Below the pieces are notes generated by a model, which saw only the letters and a list, made by a program, of their open reading frames with translations, was not told where the DNA came from and searched no databases. A stretch of DNA of 41,087 nt from an uncultured Ligilactobacillus sp. Lineage in GTDB: Bacteria > Bacillota > Bacilli > Lactobacillales > Lactobacillaceae. Made by a program: the position numbers and the translations under genes. Positions 1 to 6,360 of the stretch are shown here, piece by piece (position 1 is the stretch's first letter; every line of letters begins with the position of its first letter). Where the stretch lies: assembly GCA_944326135.1 (NCBI GenBank), contig CALVCU010000014.1, positions 1 to 41,087 of the forward strand, given 5' to 3'.

Positions 1-372
1 AAGTTAAAAGCGATAGTAGCTCAAAGAAAAGTTCTAGTTCTTCAAAATCAAGCAGTTTAAGTATGAGTTGTAGCTCTTCTATTACCTCAATTGCTCCATC
101 ATCTGTTGCAACAAACAGTTCACAATCCTGAATATGTTACTACACAATCATCCAGTGTTCAGCAACAACCAATTAATAATCAGCAAGACGCTCAAGGCAA
201 ACCTCAAACATTAACTGAATTTGTTAATAAATATGGAATGTCCCCTGCTGCTTACAAAATGCAATATGAAGGTATGTCAGAGTTGCAAGCTTTGCAATCT
301 ACACCAGATGGCATGAAGACATCTGGTGTAATTCAATTACAACATCAATTAGAGCAAGGAAGTCAACAATAA
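1..372 (+). pseudogene. C-terminal part of a serine-rich protein, split by an apparent frameshift
   Basis: The gene runs in from the left edge. Positions 3-131 read as a serine/lysine-rich, linker-like segment (many SSS and KSS runs) that stops at TGA 129-131. The frame one base over is open from 67 to the TAA at 370-372 and carries a Q-rich stretch followed by a more ordered C-terminus containing LTEFVNKYGMSPAAYKMQY. Neither frame alone has a credible start with a ribosome site, so the simplest reading is one protein broken by a +1 frameshift between about 67 and 131. Low-complexity Ser/Gln linkers of this kind are typical of secreted or surface lipoproteins, and position near an integrase would fit a lysogeny-module protein. 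Both points are inference. A sequencing error is also possible. Confidence 0.5.
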
Positions 373-448
373 CTTATATGTTAATGCCTTTTTACTGAGA
401 GCTATTATTACAAAGATTTAAAGAAAAAAATTTTAAAATTGTAATGTA

Positions 449-477
449 TTTTCAACACGTGATGATAAAAATATTAT
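449..477 (+). promoter_or_regulatory. Candidate promoter for the membrane/zinc-ribbon gene pair
   Basis: A TTTTCA element (449-454) and a TATTAT element (472-477) are separated by 17 bases. They lie about 38 bases ahead of the ATG at 516, which also has a good AAGGAG ribosome site. The -35 match is only moderate. Confidence 0.4.
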
Positions 478-515
478 TTTTGGGTTCAAAAAATTAATAA
501 GGAGAAACTTATAAA

Positions 516-1265
516 ATGAATTATCTTGTATTAGCAGCGATTCTTATAGTACCTATCCCACTTTATACTTTTTGTATATATTTAATATGTACATATTTTA
601 AAAAAATATACTCTGACAATGAAAAAATTGCTTCTTGGTTTTATATCTTAATACTATTTATGGTAGGACTACTACTCATTTTTATTGGAATAGTTACATT
701 GTGCTTATATAATTACTTCCATAAATATACCTCCAAGGATTCAGCGGCAACATTAACTGGCTCTACTTTTACTGTTGTTTCTATAATAGTAACAGCTGGA
801 GGGTTACTATATACAAATAGGCAAAATAAAATACAAAAGTTACATTCTGAAAGCAATTGGAGAGGAAGATTATTAGATTTAGAGAAAAAGCCAGTATATA
901 CAACTGATGATTTACTCGAACTAAATTCTTTCATTAACCCCTATCATAAAAAAAATGATAATTTAGATTATCTTATAAGTTTTGCTATAAAAACTATTAT
1001 AGAAACTCATTTACATCCAGAAAATAATAACGATGATGAATTTTTACCTTTTTATAAATTAGTTTCCGATTCAAAAATTTCAAACAAATTAAAAGAGATT
1101 CTTCAAAGAGATAATCCAAATGTGCCTAATACTTTTGGTTATATAAACACTAAATTTGCTGTACATAATGAAAAATTAAATACTCTTTATTCAGAAGAGA
1201 ATATAATAATTAGAAAATGTATACATGCCTTACTAAAAAATGATTGGATGAATGTTAATGGATAA
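516..1265 (+). CDS. Hypothetical membrane protein with cytoplasmic C-terminal domain
   Basis: This 249-residue protein starts at an ATG with a well-placed AAGGAG ribosome site. Three hydrophobic segments are visible (about residues 3-27, 41-66 and 80-98). They are followed by a polar, mostly helical region of about 150 residues that begins right after the third segment with TNRQNKIQKL. The arrangement suggests a small membrane anchor holding a soluble domain. I do not recognise the family. The gene overlaps the next one by 14 bases (8 if that gene starts at its second ATG), so the two are probably translationally coupled and act together. Very low GC, lack of a recognised core function and position near the integrase mark it as likely cargo of the integrative element. 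A role in phage exclusion or sensing is conceivable, but no motif here shows it. Confidence 0.75.
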   Translation: MNYLVLAAILIVPIPLYTFCIYLICTYFKKIYSDNEKIASWFYILILFMVGLLLIFIGIVTLCLYNYFHKYTSKDSAATLTGSTFTVVSIIVTAGGLLYTNRQNKIQKLHSESNWRGRLLDLEKKPVYTTDDLLELNSFINPYHKKNDNLDYLISFAIKTIIETHLHPENNNDDEFLPFYKLVSDSKISNKLKEILQRDNPNVPNTFGYINTKFAVHNEKLNTLYSEENIIIRKCIHALLKNDWMNVNG

Positions 1266-1737
1266 TAAAGAAATAAATGAAAAAATGTATGATCCTAAAA
1301 ATGGAAATTTAATTAGTAAATATTGTCAAAATCCTGCTTGCCCTAAATTTTATGATAAAGCGGAGAATGAAAAAGATAAATTTTGCCCTTATTGTGGAAC
1401 AAAATATCCAATTGTCGTTAATTCTTCAAATGATGTTAAGACTCCTTGGTGGAATAAGATATTATTATATATACTTAATCACCCAGTAGTTTTCTCTTTT
1501 ATAATAGCAATTATAAGTTTTGCTATTTGTTTAGTTTACTTTTATCATAGTGACATTTTTAAATTATTTAAATTTTTATGGAACTATCGTTTTATCCGTA
1601 ATCTTACCTATAGTTTTATTGTGGCTATTATTAGTTTTATTATGGCTATTGTTGTGTATTTCATATGCATTATTGTGTATTTCATATGCCATCATTACTT
1701 AATAAACAAACAGAAAAAAAGGAACAAAAAATTATAA
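1252..1737 (+). CDS. Zinc-ribbon membrane protein, hypothetical
   Basis: This 161-residue protein overlaps the end of the preceding gene. Two start codons are possible, ATG 1252 and ATG 1258. The N-terminal part holds a four-cysteine zinc ribbon with CQNPAC spaced from CPYCG, close to the zinc-ribbon domains found at the ends of many bacterial membrane proteins. Two long hydrophobic stretches follow (about residues 75-97 and 115-148) and the protein ends in a lysine-rich tail (KQKKRNKKL). The second hydrophobic stretch is partly built from a 21-base in-frame tandem unit (1652-1689) that gives VYFIC twice. The overlap with the upstream membrane gene suggests the two products form one membrane complex. 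Function is unknown. Confidence 0.7.
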   Translation: MLMDNKEINEKMYDPKNGNLISKYCQNPACPKFYDKAENEKDKFCPYCGTKYPIVVNSSNDVKTPWWNKILLYILNHPVVFSFIIAIISFAICLVYFYHSDIFKLFKFLWNYRFIRNLTYSFIVAIISFIMAIVVYFICIIVYFICHHYLINKQKKRNKKL

Positions 1738-1747
1738 AATAGATATT

Positions 1748-1794
1748 TTAGGAGTGATTTTATGGATTTAGATAATGAATTTTACGTAAGTTAA
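1748..1794 (+). other. Vestigial translation start with 10-codon ORF; 16-nt repeat copy 1
   Basis: The 16 bases at 1748-1763 (TTAGGAGTGATTTTAT) recur exactly at 1892-1907. Here they supply an AGGAG ribosome site to ATG 1762, which opens an ORF of only ten codons (MDLDNEFYVS) ending at TAA 1794. In the second copy the same element starts a full-length gene. This looks like a duplicated gene start left after a deletion, or possibly a short leader ORF. Confidence 0.45.
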
Positions 1795-1906
1795 TATGAT
1801 GGGATATTTATAACATTATATTAAAAATTAAATGATTTTTACTTTTAAATTTGTCCAATACCTTGATGACATAAAAAGCTAGAATTTATACTTAGGAGTG
1901 ATTTTA

Positions 1907-2716
1907 TTGAAAAAGAAGAAAAAAAAAGAAATGAAAGAGAAGAAAGATATTAAAGAATTTTTGTACATTGACACTGAATTAGTTGATTCTCTACTTTCAC
2001 AAATTAAAGACGGTCTGGTTAAAACTATTACTAGAACTGAACAGTCTGTGACTAGTTTAAACCACCAAAATAGCGTTGAAAATACAACGAGTGGAAAAGT
2101 TTCAATCGTAGGTTCTGGTGTATCAAATTCTACTAAATTTAACCATACAAATAATAAAAACGAGCAAAATCTAGCTTCTTTAAGCTTAGGCACTGTTTAC
2201 TATGATTATGCTATTGAAATCTTAGAAAGTGAACTTAATCTTTCATTATCAACAAGCAAGGGAAGTGCATTAGAAGAACGTTTTATACTTTCAAGAAATG
2301 AATTTAGTATTTGTAATTTCTCAGAATTAAACAATTTAATCTCTCTACCAGCTTTCAAGGAGTCGATATTGGACGATGTAAATAACTCTGCTACTTCAGA
2401 AAGTTTCCAAATATTAGGTGATGCATCGCAAATTCTAGGAGATGTTAATTATATAAAACTAGGTAAAAATTTAATTATTCCTAAAAACAGTAATTTTAGA
2501 GTTTCTGAAACTCAACTTGAATTATTTAAAAATAGTGATCGTTATTTAACAGTCTTAGGTATTGTCGAATCAAACTTATCGAAAAAAGATTTCGACTTAC
2601 AACTAATAAATATAAATAACATTAAAGGTATAGCCACTTTAAATATCTTAAAAGAATTAAATGTTGTAGAAGATAATTCAAAACTAATTTTGCCAATTGC
2701 ACTTTACTTTAAATAA
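1907..2716 (+). CDS. Hypothetical protein, possibly DUF6414-like
   Basis: The likely start is TTG 1907, eight bases after an AGGAG site (1894-1898). GTG 1898 overlaps that site and is unlikely, and ATG 1931 is a fallback. The product is about 269 residues, soluble, with no signal peptide or membrane segment. It opens with a lysine-rich run followed by KEFLYIDTELVDSLLSQI, an opening I associate from memory with the DUF6414 family; this was not checked against a database. A polar Ser/Asn-rich stretch (roughly residues 45-85) separates it from a mixed alpha/beta C-terminal part. A nine-adenine run lies within the first eight codons. The 3' end overlaps the convergent small gene on the other strand by 13 bases. 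No biochemical function can be assigned. Confidence 0.7.
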   Translation: MKKKKKKEMKEKKDIKEFLYIDTELVDSLLSQIKDGLVKTITRTEQSVTSLNHQNSVENTTSGKVSIVGSGVSNSTKFNHTNNKNEQNLASLSLGTVYYDYAIEILESELNLSLSTSKGSALEERFILSRNEFSICNFSELNNLISLPAFKESILDDVNNSATSESFQILGDASQILGDVNYIKLGKNLIIPKNSNFRVSETQLELFKNSDRYLTVLGIVESNLSKKDFDLQLININNIKGIATLNILKELNVVEDNSKLILPIALYFK

Positions 2717-2880
2717 TGTTCTATGTCTGAACTTATTTTTTGAGAAAATACTGAATTCTTTTTTTGTAGTTTTTTGAATTCCTTATCAAACTGTTCATTT
2801 TCTTTTTCAAATTGTTTTTCTGATTGTTCAAAATCTTTTTGATTTTTATGAAATAGTTTTATTAATTTTTGATTCATCAT
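2704..2880 (-). CDS. Small hydrophilic coiled-coil protein
   Basis: The chosen start, ATG 2880, has an AAGGTG ribosome site six bases ahead of it; an upstream GTG at 2889 overlaps that site and is rejected. The 58-residue product is almost entirely charged and helical (repeated Q-F-E/D-K and K-E-N/F units from about residue 14 to 44), as expected for a short coiled coil. It has no membrane segment. It converges on, and overlaps by 13 bases, the preceding plus-strand gene. A tandem 12-base repeat lies in its putative promoter region (2902-2925). It could be a small regulator or partner of the neighbouring gene, but nothing in the sequence proves that it is translated beyond the good ribosome site. 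Confidence 0.5.
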   Translation of the reverse strand: MMNQKLIKLFHKNQKDFEQSEKQFEKENEQFDKEFKKLQKKNSVFSQKISSDIEHYLK

Positions 2881-2901
2881 ACAGTTCACCTTCTCATATG
2901 A

Positions 2902-2925
2902 ATTGTATCATATATTGTATCTTAT
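2902..2925. repeat. Tandem 12-bp repeat in promoter region of the small coiled-coil gene
   Basis: ATTGTATCATAT (2902-2913) is followed directly by ATTGTATCTTAT (2914-2925), an 11/12 match. Read on the minus strand the units contain GATACAAT, which includes a TACAAT -10-like hexamer, so the repeat may be a tandem operator or simply duplicated -10 elements. Confidence 0.4.
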
Positions 2926-3077
2926 TTCGAAATGAACTGATAACGTGCTATGAATATTCATATTAAAGATATTTCAAGCGATATGATATCGGCTTAACCT
3001 TCAATGATAATTTCGACCACTGGGGATATTAAATCAAAGTAATCAATGTGATCGTTGTAAGTAGCCGATTATCGTAG

Positions 3078-3208
3078 AAAAAAATAAAAACCACTCTTCT
3101 TCCCTCGCCAAAGTTTAGAGTAGTGAGTTTATAATTTTAAGACAAATTAATAATAGCCCCTTATTAAAAGGGTTATTATTTAACAACTTAATCGAACATA
3201 CATTCTAA
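3078..3208 (-). ncRNA. Candidate small RNA, about 130 nt
   Basis: On the minus strand a TTGTTA (3239-3244) and TATTAT (3215-3220) promoter pair with an 18-base spacer precedes a run that folds into two elements. The first is a 13-bp hairpin with one bulge (3149-3180, CCCTT/AAGGG core). The second is a terminator-like hairpin pairing ACCACTCT (3090-3097) with AGAGTAGT (3117-3124) through one G-U pair, followed on that strand by a long T tract (3078-3089 on plus). No ORF is convincing. From memory the layout resembles Fst/Ldr-type type I toxin-antitoxin loci of lactic acid bacteria, with the toxin ORF degenerate or absent. That comparison is unverified. Confidence 0.45.
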
Positions 3209-3223
3209 AAATCAATAATAAAT

Positions 3224-3304
3224 AGCCACCATCTACTTTAACAAAAGGAGAGCAATGGTGGCTTGTGAAAGATTATTATAAGAGGGCTGGCAATGCCCTT
3301 TTTT
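3224..3304 (+). promoter_or_regulatory. Leader ORF with start-codon-masking hairpin and terminator
   Basis: AGCCACCAT (3224-3232) is an exact inverted copy of ATGGTGGCT (3255-3263), which contains the ATG of an eight-codon ORF (MVACERLL, 3255-3281) with a strong AAGGAG site in the loop. Immediately after its stop comes an intrinsic terminator: AGGGC, a 7-base loop, GCCCT and six T residues (ending about 3304). The arrangement looks like an attenuator or a fragment of a type I toxin/antisense locus lying between upstream transcription and the integrase. Confidence 0.45.
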
Positions 3305-3359
3305 CATTATACCATGAATTACACTTTTTATATAAAAAAATAAAGAAAGGATTTTTGAT

Positions 3360-4466
3360 ATGGCAACCTTTTATACTTATAAAAATAAAGATGGTAAAAA
3401 AAGATATAAATTTAAGGTTTATCTAGGACTAGATCCTGTTACAGGTAAAAGAATTGAAACTTCTAGACAAGGTTTTAAAAGTAAAAAGGAAGCCAAAAGA
3501 GTTTTAGAAAATATTCAGGCTGATTATAACAAAAATGGTTGGAAAAATTCTGATAAAAATAAAAATTTAACTGTTAATAATGTTTACGAAACATGGCATA
3601 GTACATGGAAATTAACTGTGAGAGAATCTACACAATATAATGTTGATAAAAGATATAATAAACATTTTAAAAATACTATTGGAACATATAAAATAACTAA
3701 AATAACGCCAATGATATTACAAAAATTTATCAATAAACTTGCAACTAATTATCTTTCATTCAAACAAATATTGTCTCCATTAAAACAGACATTTAAATAT
3801 GCTTATCGTATGAATATCATTAATTCAAATCCTTTTGATAAAATTACTTATCCCAAAAAAGAAAAGGAAATACATGAAAACTTTTATTCTAAAGATGAAT
3901 TAAAAGAATTTTTATCGAAAGTAAAAAAATCAGTTAGTTTTCAAAATTATGCAAGATTTTATTTACTAGCTTTCACTGGAATGCGAGCTGGTGAATTAAT
4001 GGCTCTTCAGTGGGAAGATATTGATCTAAAAAATCATACAATCCATATTAAACATACTATATCTAGAAAACTTAGTAGTGCAACATATCAAATAACTGAG
4101 CCTAAAACTAAAGCATCCAATCGGACAATTTCTATAAATGATGGTTGTGTAAAAATTTTGAATCAATTATCCCCTGCTAAAAAAGGATTAATATTTCCTG
4201 GTAAAAATGGTCAGCCAATGCAACGTGAAGTAATTAGTGCTTCACTAAAATACTTTTTTAAACATCATCCAGAGATGAAACCTATTACTCCTCATGGTTT
4301 TCGACATACTCATGCTACCCTTCTATTAGAAGCAGGAGCAACTATTAAAGAAGTTCAAGCAAGACTAGGACATACTGATGTACAAACTACTTTAAATATT
4401 TATACTCACATAATAAATGAAAATGATAATAATGTAGCACAAATCTTTGATAATTTTTTAAATTAA
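3360..4466 (+). CDS. int: Tyrosine-type site-specific integrase
   Basis: This 368-residue phage/ICE-type integrase carries out site-specific insertion and excision of a mobile element by a covalent phosphotyrosine mechanism. It starts at ATG 3360 behind AAAGGA. An N-terminal arm-binding region (about 1-60) has the [14 protein letters not shown] pattern common in Firmicutes phage integrases. A SAM-like core-binding domain spans about 70-165 and the catalytic domain about 175-368. The full catalytic set is visible: R209 (TGMRAGE), a lysine near 249-251, H312 and R315 (HGFR), H338 (LGH) and Y348 (NIYTH). Length is normal and the protein looks intact. No excisionase or repressor is recognisable in the window, so the element may continue to the left or be a remnant. 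Confidence 0.95.
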   Translation: MATFYTYKNKDGKKRYKFKVYLGLDPVTGKRIETSRQGFKSKKEAKRVLENIQADYNKNGWKNSDKNKNLTVNNVYETWHSTWKLTVRESTQYNVDKRYNKHFKNTIGTYKITKITPMILQKFINKLATNYLSFKQILSPLKQTFKYAYRMNIINSNPFDKITYPKKEKEIHENFYSKDELKEFLSKVKKSVSFQNYARFYLLAFTGMRAGELMALQWEDIDLKNHTIHIKHTISRKLSSATYQITEPKTKASNRTISINDGCVKILNQLSPAKKGLIFPGKNGQPMQREVISASLKYFFKHHPEMKPITPHGFRHTHATLLLEAGATIKEVQARLGHTDVQTTLNIYTHIINENDNNVAQIFDNFLN

Positions 4467-4468
4467 AT

Positions 4469-4489
4469 GTGGGTTACTTTGTGGGTTAT
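4469..4489 (+). repeat. GTGGGTTA direct repeat after the integrase
   Basis: TGTGGGTTA occurs twice within about 21 bases directly after the integrase stop (spacer CTT, then TGTGGGTTATTA). Short direct repeats beside an integrase gene are often arm-type integrase binding sites, or lie within the attachment site. The opposite element end is not in the window, so an att core cannot be defined. Confidence 0.3.
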
Positions 4490-4510
4490 TATAAAAATGA
4501 TTTTCAAAAC

Positions 4511-4547
4511 AAATAAAAAATGGCTAAGGAAAAATTGCCTTAACCAT
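4511..4547 (-). terminator. Terminator of the tautomerase gene
   Basis: ATGGCTAAGG (4520-4529) pairs with CCTTAACCAT (4538-4547), a 10-bp stem with one mismatch or G-U pair. On the minus strand it is followed by a T tract (4511-4519 read in reverse). It lies 13 bases past the tautomerase stop and probably marks the native chromosome side of the integration boundary. Confidence 0.75.
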
Positions 4548-4560
4548 TGCTATTACAGCA

Positions 4561-4749
4561 TTATTTATCATCACTCTTTAATACTCCACCGACAGCATAA
4601 CGGTCTTTACGCATTTCTTCTAAAATGACATGTACATGTTCTGCTGGTGCACCTGTATTTTTAGTAACTGCATTAGTAATATCTTCAACAAGTTGTTTTA
4701 ATTGTTCTTGTGAACGACCTTCAATTAATTCTACATGAACTAATGGCAT
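4561..4749 (-). CDS. 4-oxalocrotonate tautomerase family protein
   Basis: The 62-residue product matches the small 4-oxalocrotonate tautomerase family, in which the N-terminal proline, exposed after removal of Met, is the catalytic base. The start is fixed at ATG 4749 because it gives [13 protein letters not shown] and has a good AAGGAG site ahead; a longer reading frame to 4791 is not supported. The family fold is a beta-alpha-beta hexamer. Pro2 is present; residues after it ([10 protein letters not shown]) and the LVEDITNAV helix fit the family. Lactic acid bacteria carry such a stand-alone copy without a meta-cleavage pathway, so the physiological substrate is unknown. It is divergent from the dipeptidase gene that follows. 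Confidence 0.9.
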   Translation of the reverse strand: MPLVHVELIEGRSQEQLKQLVEDITNAVTKNTGAPAEHVHVILEEMRKDRYAVGGVLKSDDK

Positions 4750-4856
4750 AATAAACATTCTCCTTTCAATCTTCTTAGTATATGTTATCAAACAGAGCGA
4801 TTAAAATCTAGATTTGAAAATATTATTAAGTCAAATTTTTAATTTAATTACAATCT

Positions 4857-4865
4857 TGATATAAT
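4857..4865 (+). promoter_or_regulatory. Extended -10 promoter for the dipeptidase
   Basis: TGA followed by TATAAT (4860-4865) gives an extended -10 element, with only a weak -35 upstream. It lies 36 bases ahead of the ATG at 4902. Confidence 0.5.
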
Positions 4866-4901
4866 TACCATAGAATATTTAATCGAAGTGAGGTTTTAGT
4901 A

Positions 4902-6338
4902 ATGGCATATAATCAACAAAATTTATCTGCATGTACAAGCATCTTAGTTGGAAAAAAAGCTACTGCAGATGGTTCAACAATGATTGGTCGAAATGAAGAT
5001 TTTAAAAGTGCATGGCCTAAACATATGACTGTTCATCCTCATAAAGAAAATCTTCAGAATAATCATTACACTTCTGCAGATAAAAATAGTAAATTTTCAA
5101 TTGATTTACCTTCTACTAGCTTTAAATATACTGCTACTCCTGAATGGACTACCGAATATGGTTTAATGGAAGAAGACGGTATTAATGAATATAATGTAGC
5201 AATGAGTGCTACAGAAAGTGCATATGCAAATAAACGTGTTCTTGGATTTGATCCATTAACGAATGAAGGAATTGCTGAAGAAGCAATGATAAACACCGTT
5301 TTACCATTTATTAAATCTGCACGTGAAGGAGTTGCACGTTTAGGCTCAATCGTTGAGAAACATGGTGCAGCTGAAGCTAATGGCGTTTTATTTTCTGATG
5401 TAAATGAAGTATGGTATATGGAAATTGGCTCTGGACACCATTGGGTTGCCCAACGAATCCCTGATGACTGCTATGCTGTTGTAGCTAATCAATTATCTAT
5501 ACAAGAAATTGATTTTTCAGATTCAGAAAACTTTATGTATTCCAAAGATATTGAGAAATTTGTAAGTAAAAATCATCTTAATCCAAGTAATAATGGTTTT
5601 AATTTCCGTAATATATTTGGTACTCATACATTTTCTGATGAAATTTACAACACTCCTCGTGTCTGGGATGGACAACGTCAGTTAAATCCTGAAATTAAAC
5701 AAGAACCAATGAGTGATGATCTCCCATTCATCAGAAAAGCTAACAGGCTAATTCATTTAGATGACGTTCAAAATGTCCTTGCCTCCCATTTTAAAGGAAC
5801 AGAATATGATCCACTTGGAAATGGTCCAAAAGATTTAAAGAATAAATTCAGACCAATTAGTCTTGCAAAGACTCAAGAATCACATATATTACAATTACGT
5901 TCTAACGTCTCTTCGAAGTTAGCTGGTATTCATTGGCTAGCAATGGGAGTAGCTGCACAAAGTGTTTACGTCCCCTTCTATGCCAGTGCAACTGATGTTC
6001 ACGAAGCTTATAAAAAAGGAGCTCAAGTATACTCACCTGATTCAGCATATTGGATTTATAAATTAGTTGGAGTTTTAGTTGATCCTCATTATCTTGAATT
6101 TGGTAAAATGCTGTCTGATGTCCAAGATGAACTTTATTCTAAATTTACTGAACTTATCTCAATAACAGATAAAAATGCAACTAGTCTTGATGAGCCACAA
6201 TTGACTGAATATTTAACAAAACAAAGTATTAAAATTCAACAACTTGGAATTACAAAGATGCAAGAATTGACATATCAGTTAATAACAGAATCCACTGATA
6301 TGTCAAAACTAAACTTTAAAACTGATTTAAATCTATAA
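4902..6338 (+). CDS. pepD: C69-family dipeptidase (PepD type)
   Basis: This 478-residue peptidase cleaves dipeptides in the cytoplasm and is typical of lactobacilli, which carry several paralogues. It belongs to the N-terminal nucleophile (Ntn) hydrolase family C69/U34. The nucleophile cysteine is C11 in the ACTSILVGKKAT segment, and the DGSTMIGRNED block that follows is the family hallmark. The ten residues before C11 would be removed by autoprocessing in some family members. Length is normal. ATG 4902 follows a GTGAGG site. The gene is followed after 22 bases by the metallo-beta-lactamase-like gene in the same direction, so they may share a transcript. Which of the paralogous pepD genes it represents cannot be told. 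Confidence 0.92.
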   Translation: MAYNQQNLSACTSILVGKKATADGSTMIGRNEDFKSAWPKHMTVHPHKENLQNNHYTSADKNSKFSIDLPSTSFKYTATPEWTTEYGLMEEDGINEYNVAMSATESAYANKRVLGFDPLTNEGIAEEAMINTVLPFIKSAREGVARLGSIVEKHGAAEANGVLFSDVNEVWYMEIGSGHHWVAQRIPDDCYAVVANQLSIQEIDFSDSENFMYSKDIEKFVSKNHLNPSNNGFNFRNIFGTHTFSDEIYNTPRVWDGQRQLNPEIKQEPMSDDLPFIRKANRLIHLDDVQNVLASHFKGTEYDPLGNGPKDLKNKFRPISLAKTQESHILQLRSNVSSKLAGIHWLAMGVAAQSVYVPFYASATDVHEAYKKGAQVYSPDSAYWIYKLVGVLVDPHYLEFGKMLSDVQDELYSKFTELISITDKNATSLDEPQLTEYLTKQSIKIQQLGITKMQELTYQLITESTDMSKLNFKTDLNL

Positions 6339-6360
6339 TTAAAGGAGTTTTAATTATTCA

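Larger units (their letters stand above)
2881..3359. other. 479-bp non-coding stretch upstream of the integrase
   Basis: No ORF of normal length is supported here. It contains, from left to right: the tandem 12-mer (2902-2925); a region with a short inverted relation between ATATCGGCT (about 2985-2996) and AGCCGATTATCG (3063-3074); a minus-strand terminator-like hairpin (3090-3124); a 13-bp bulged hairpin (3149-3180); a nine-base inverted repeat that pairs with the start of an 8-codon ORF (3224-3263); and a plus-strand terminator (3283-3304). The density of structure suggests one or two small RNAs. Confidence 0.6.

Noticed and set aside
713-934. Minus-strand ORF within the first membrane gene
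   Set aside because: No ribosome site; the plus-strand gene has good start signals and a plausible protein.
4750-4791. N-terminal extension of the tautomerase
   Set aside because: The family needs Pro directly after Met; the extension would bury it. ATG 4749 has a strong ribosome site.
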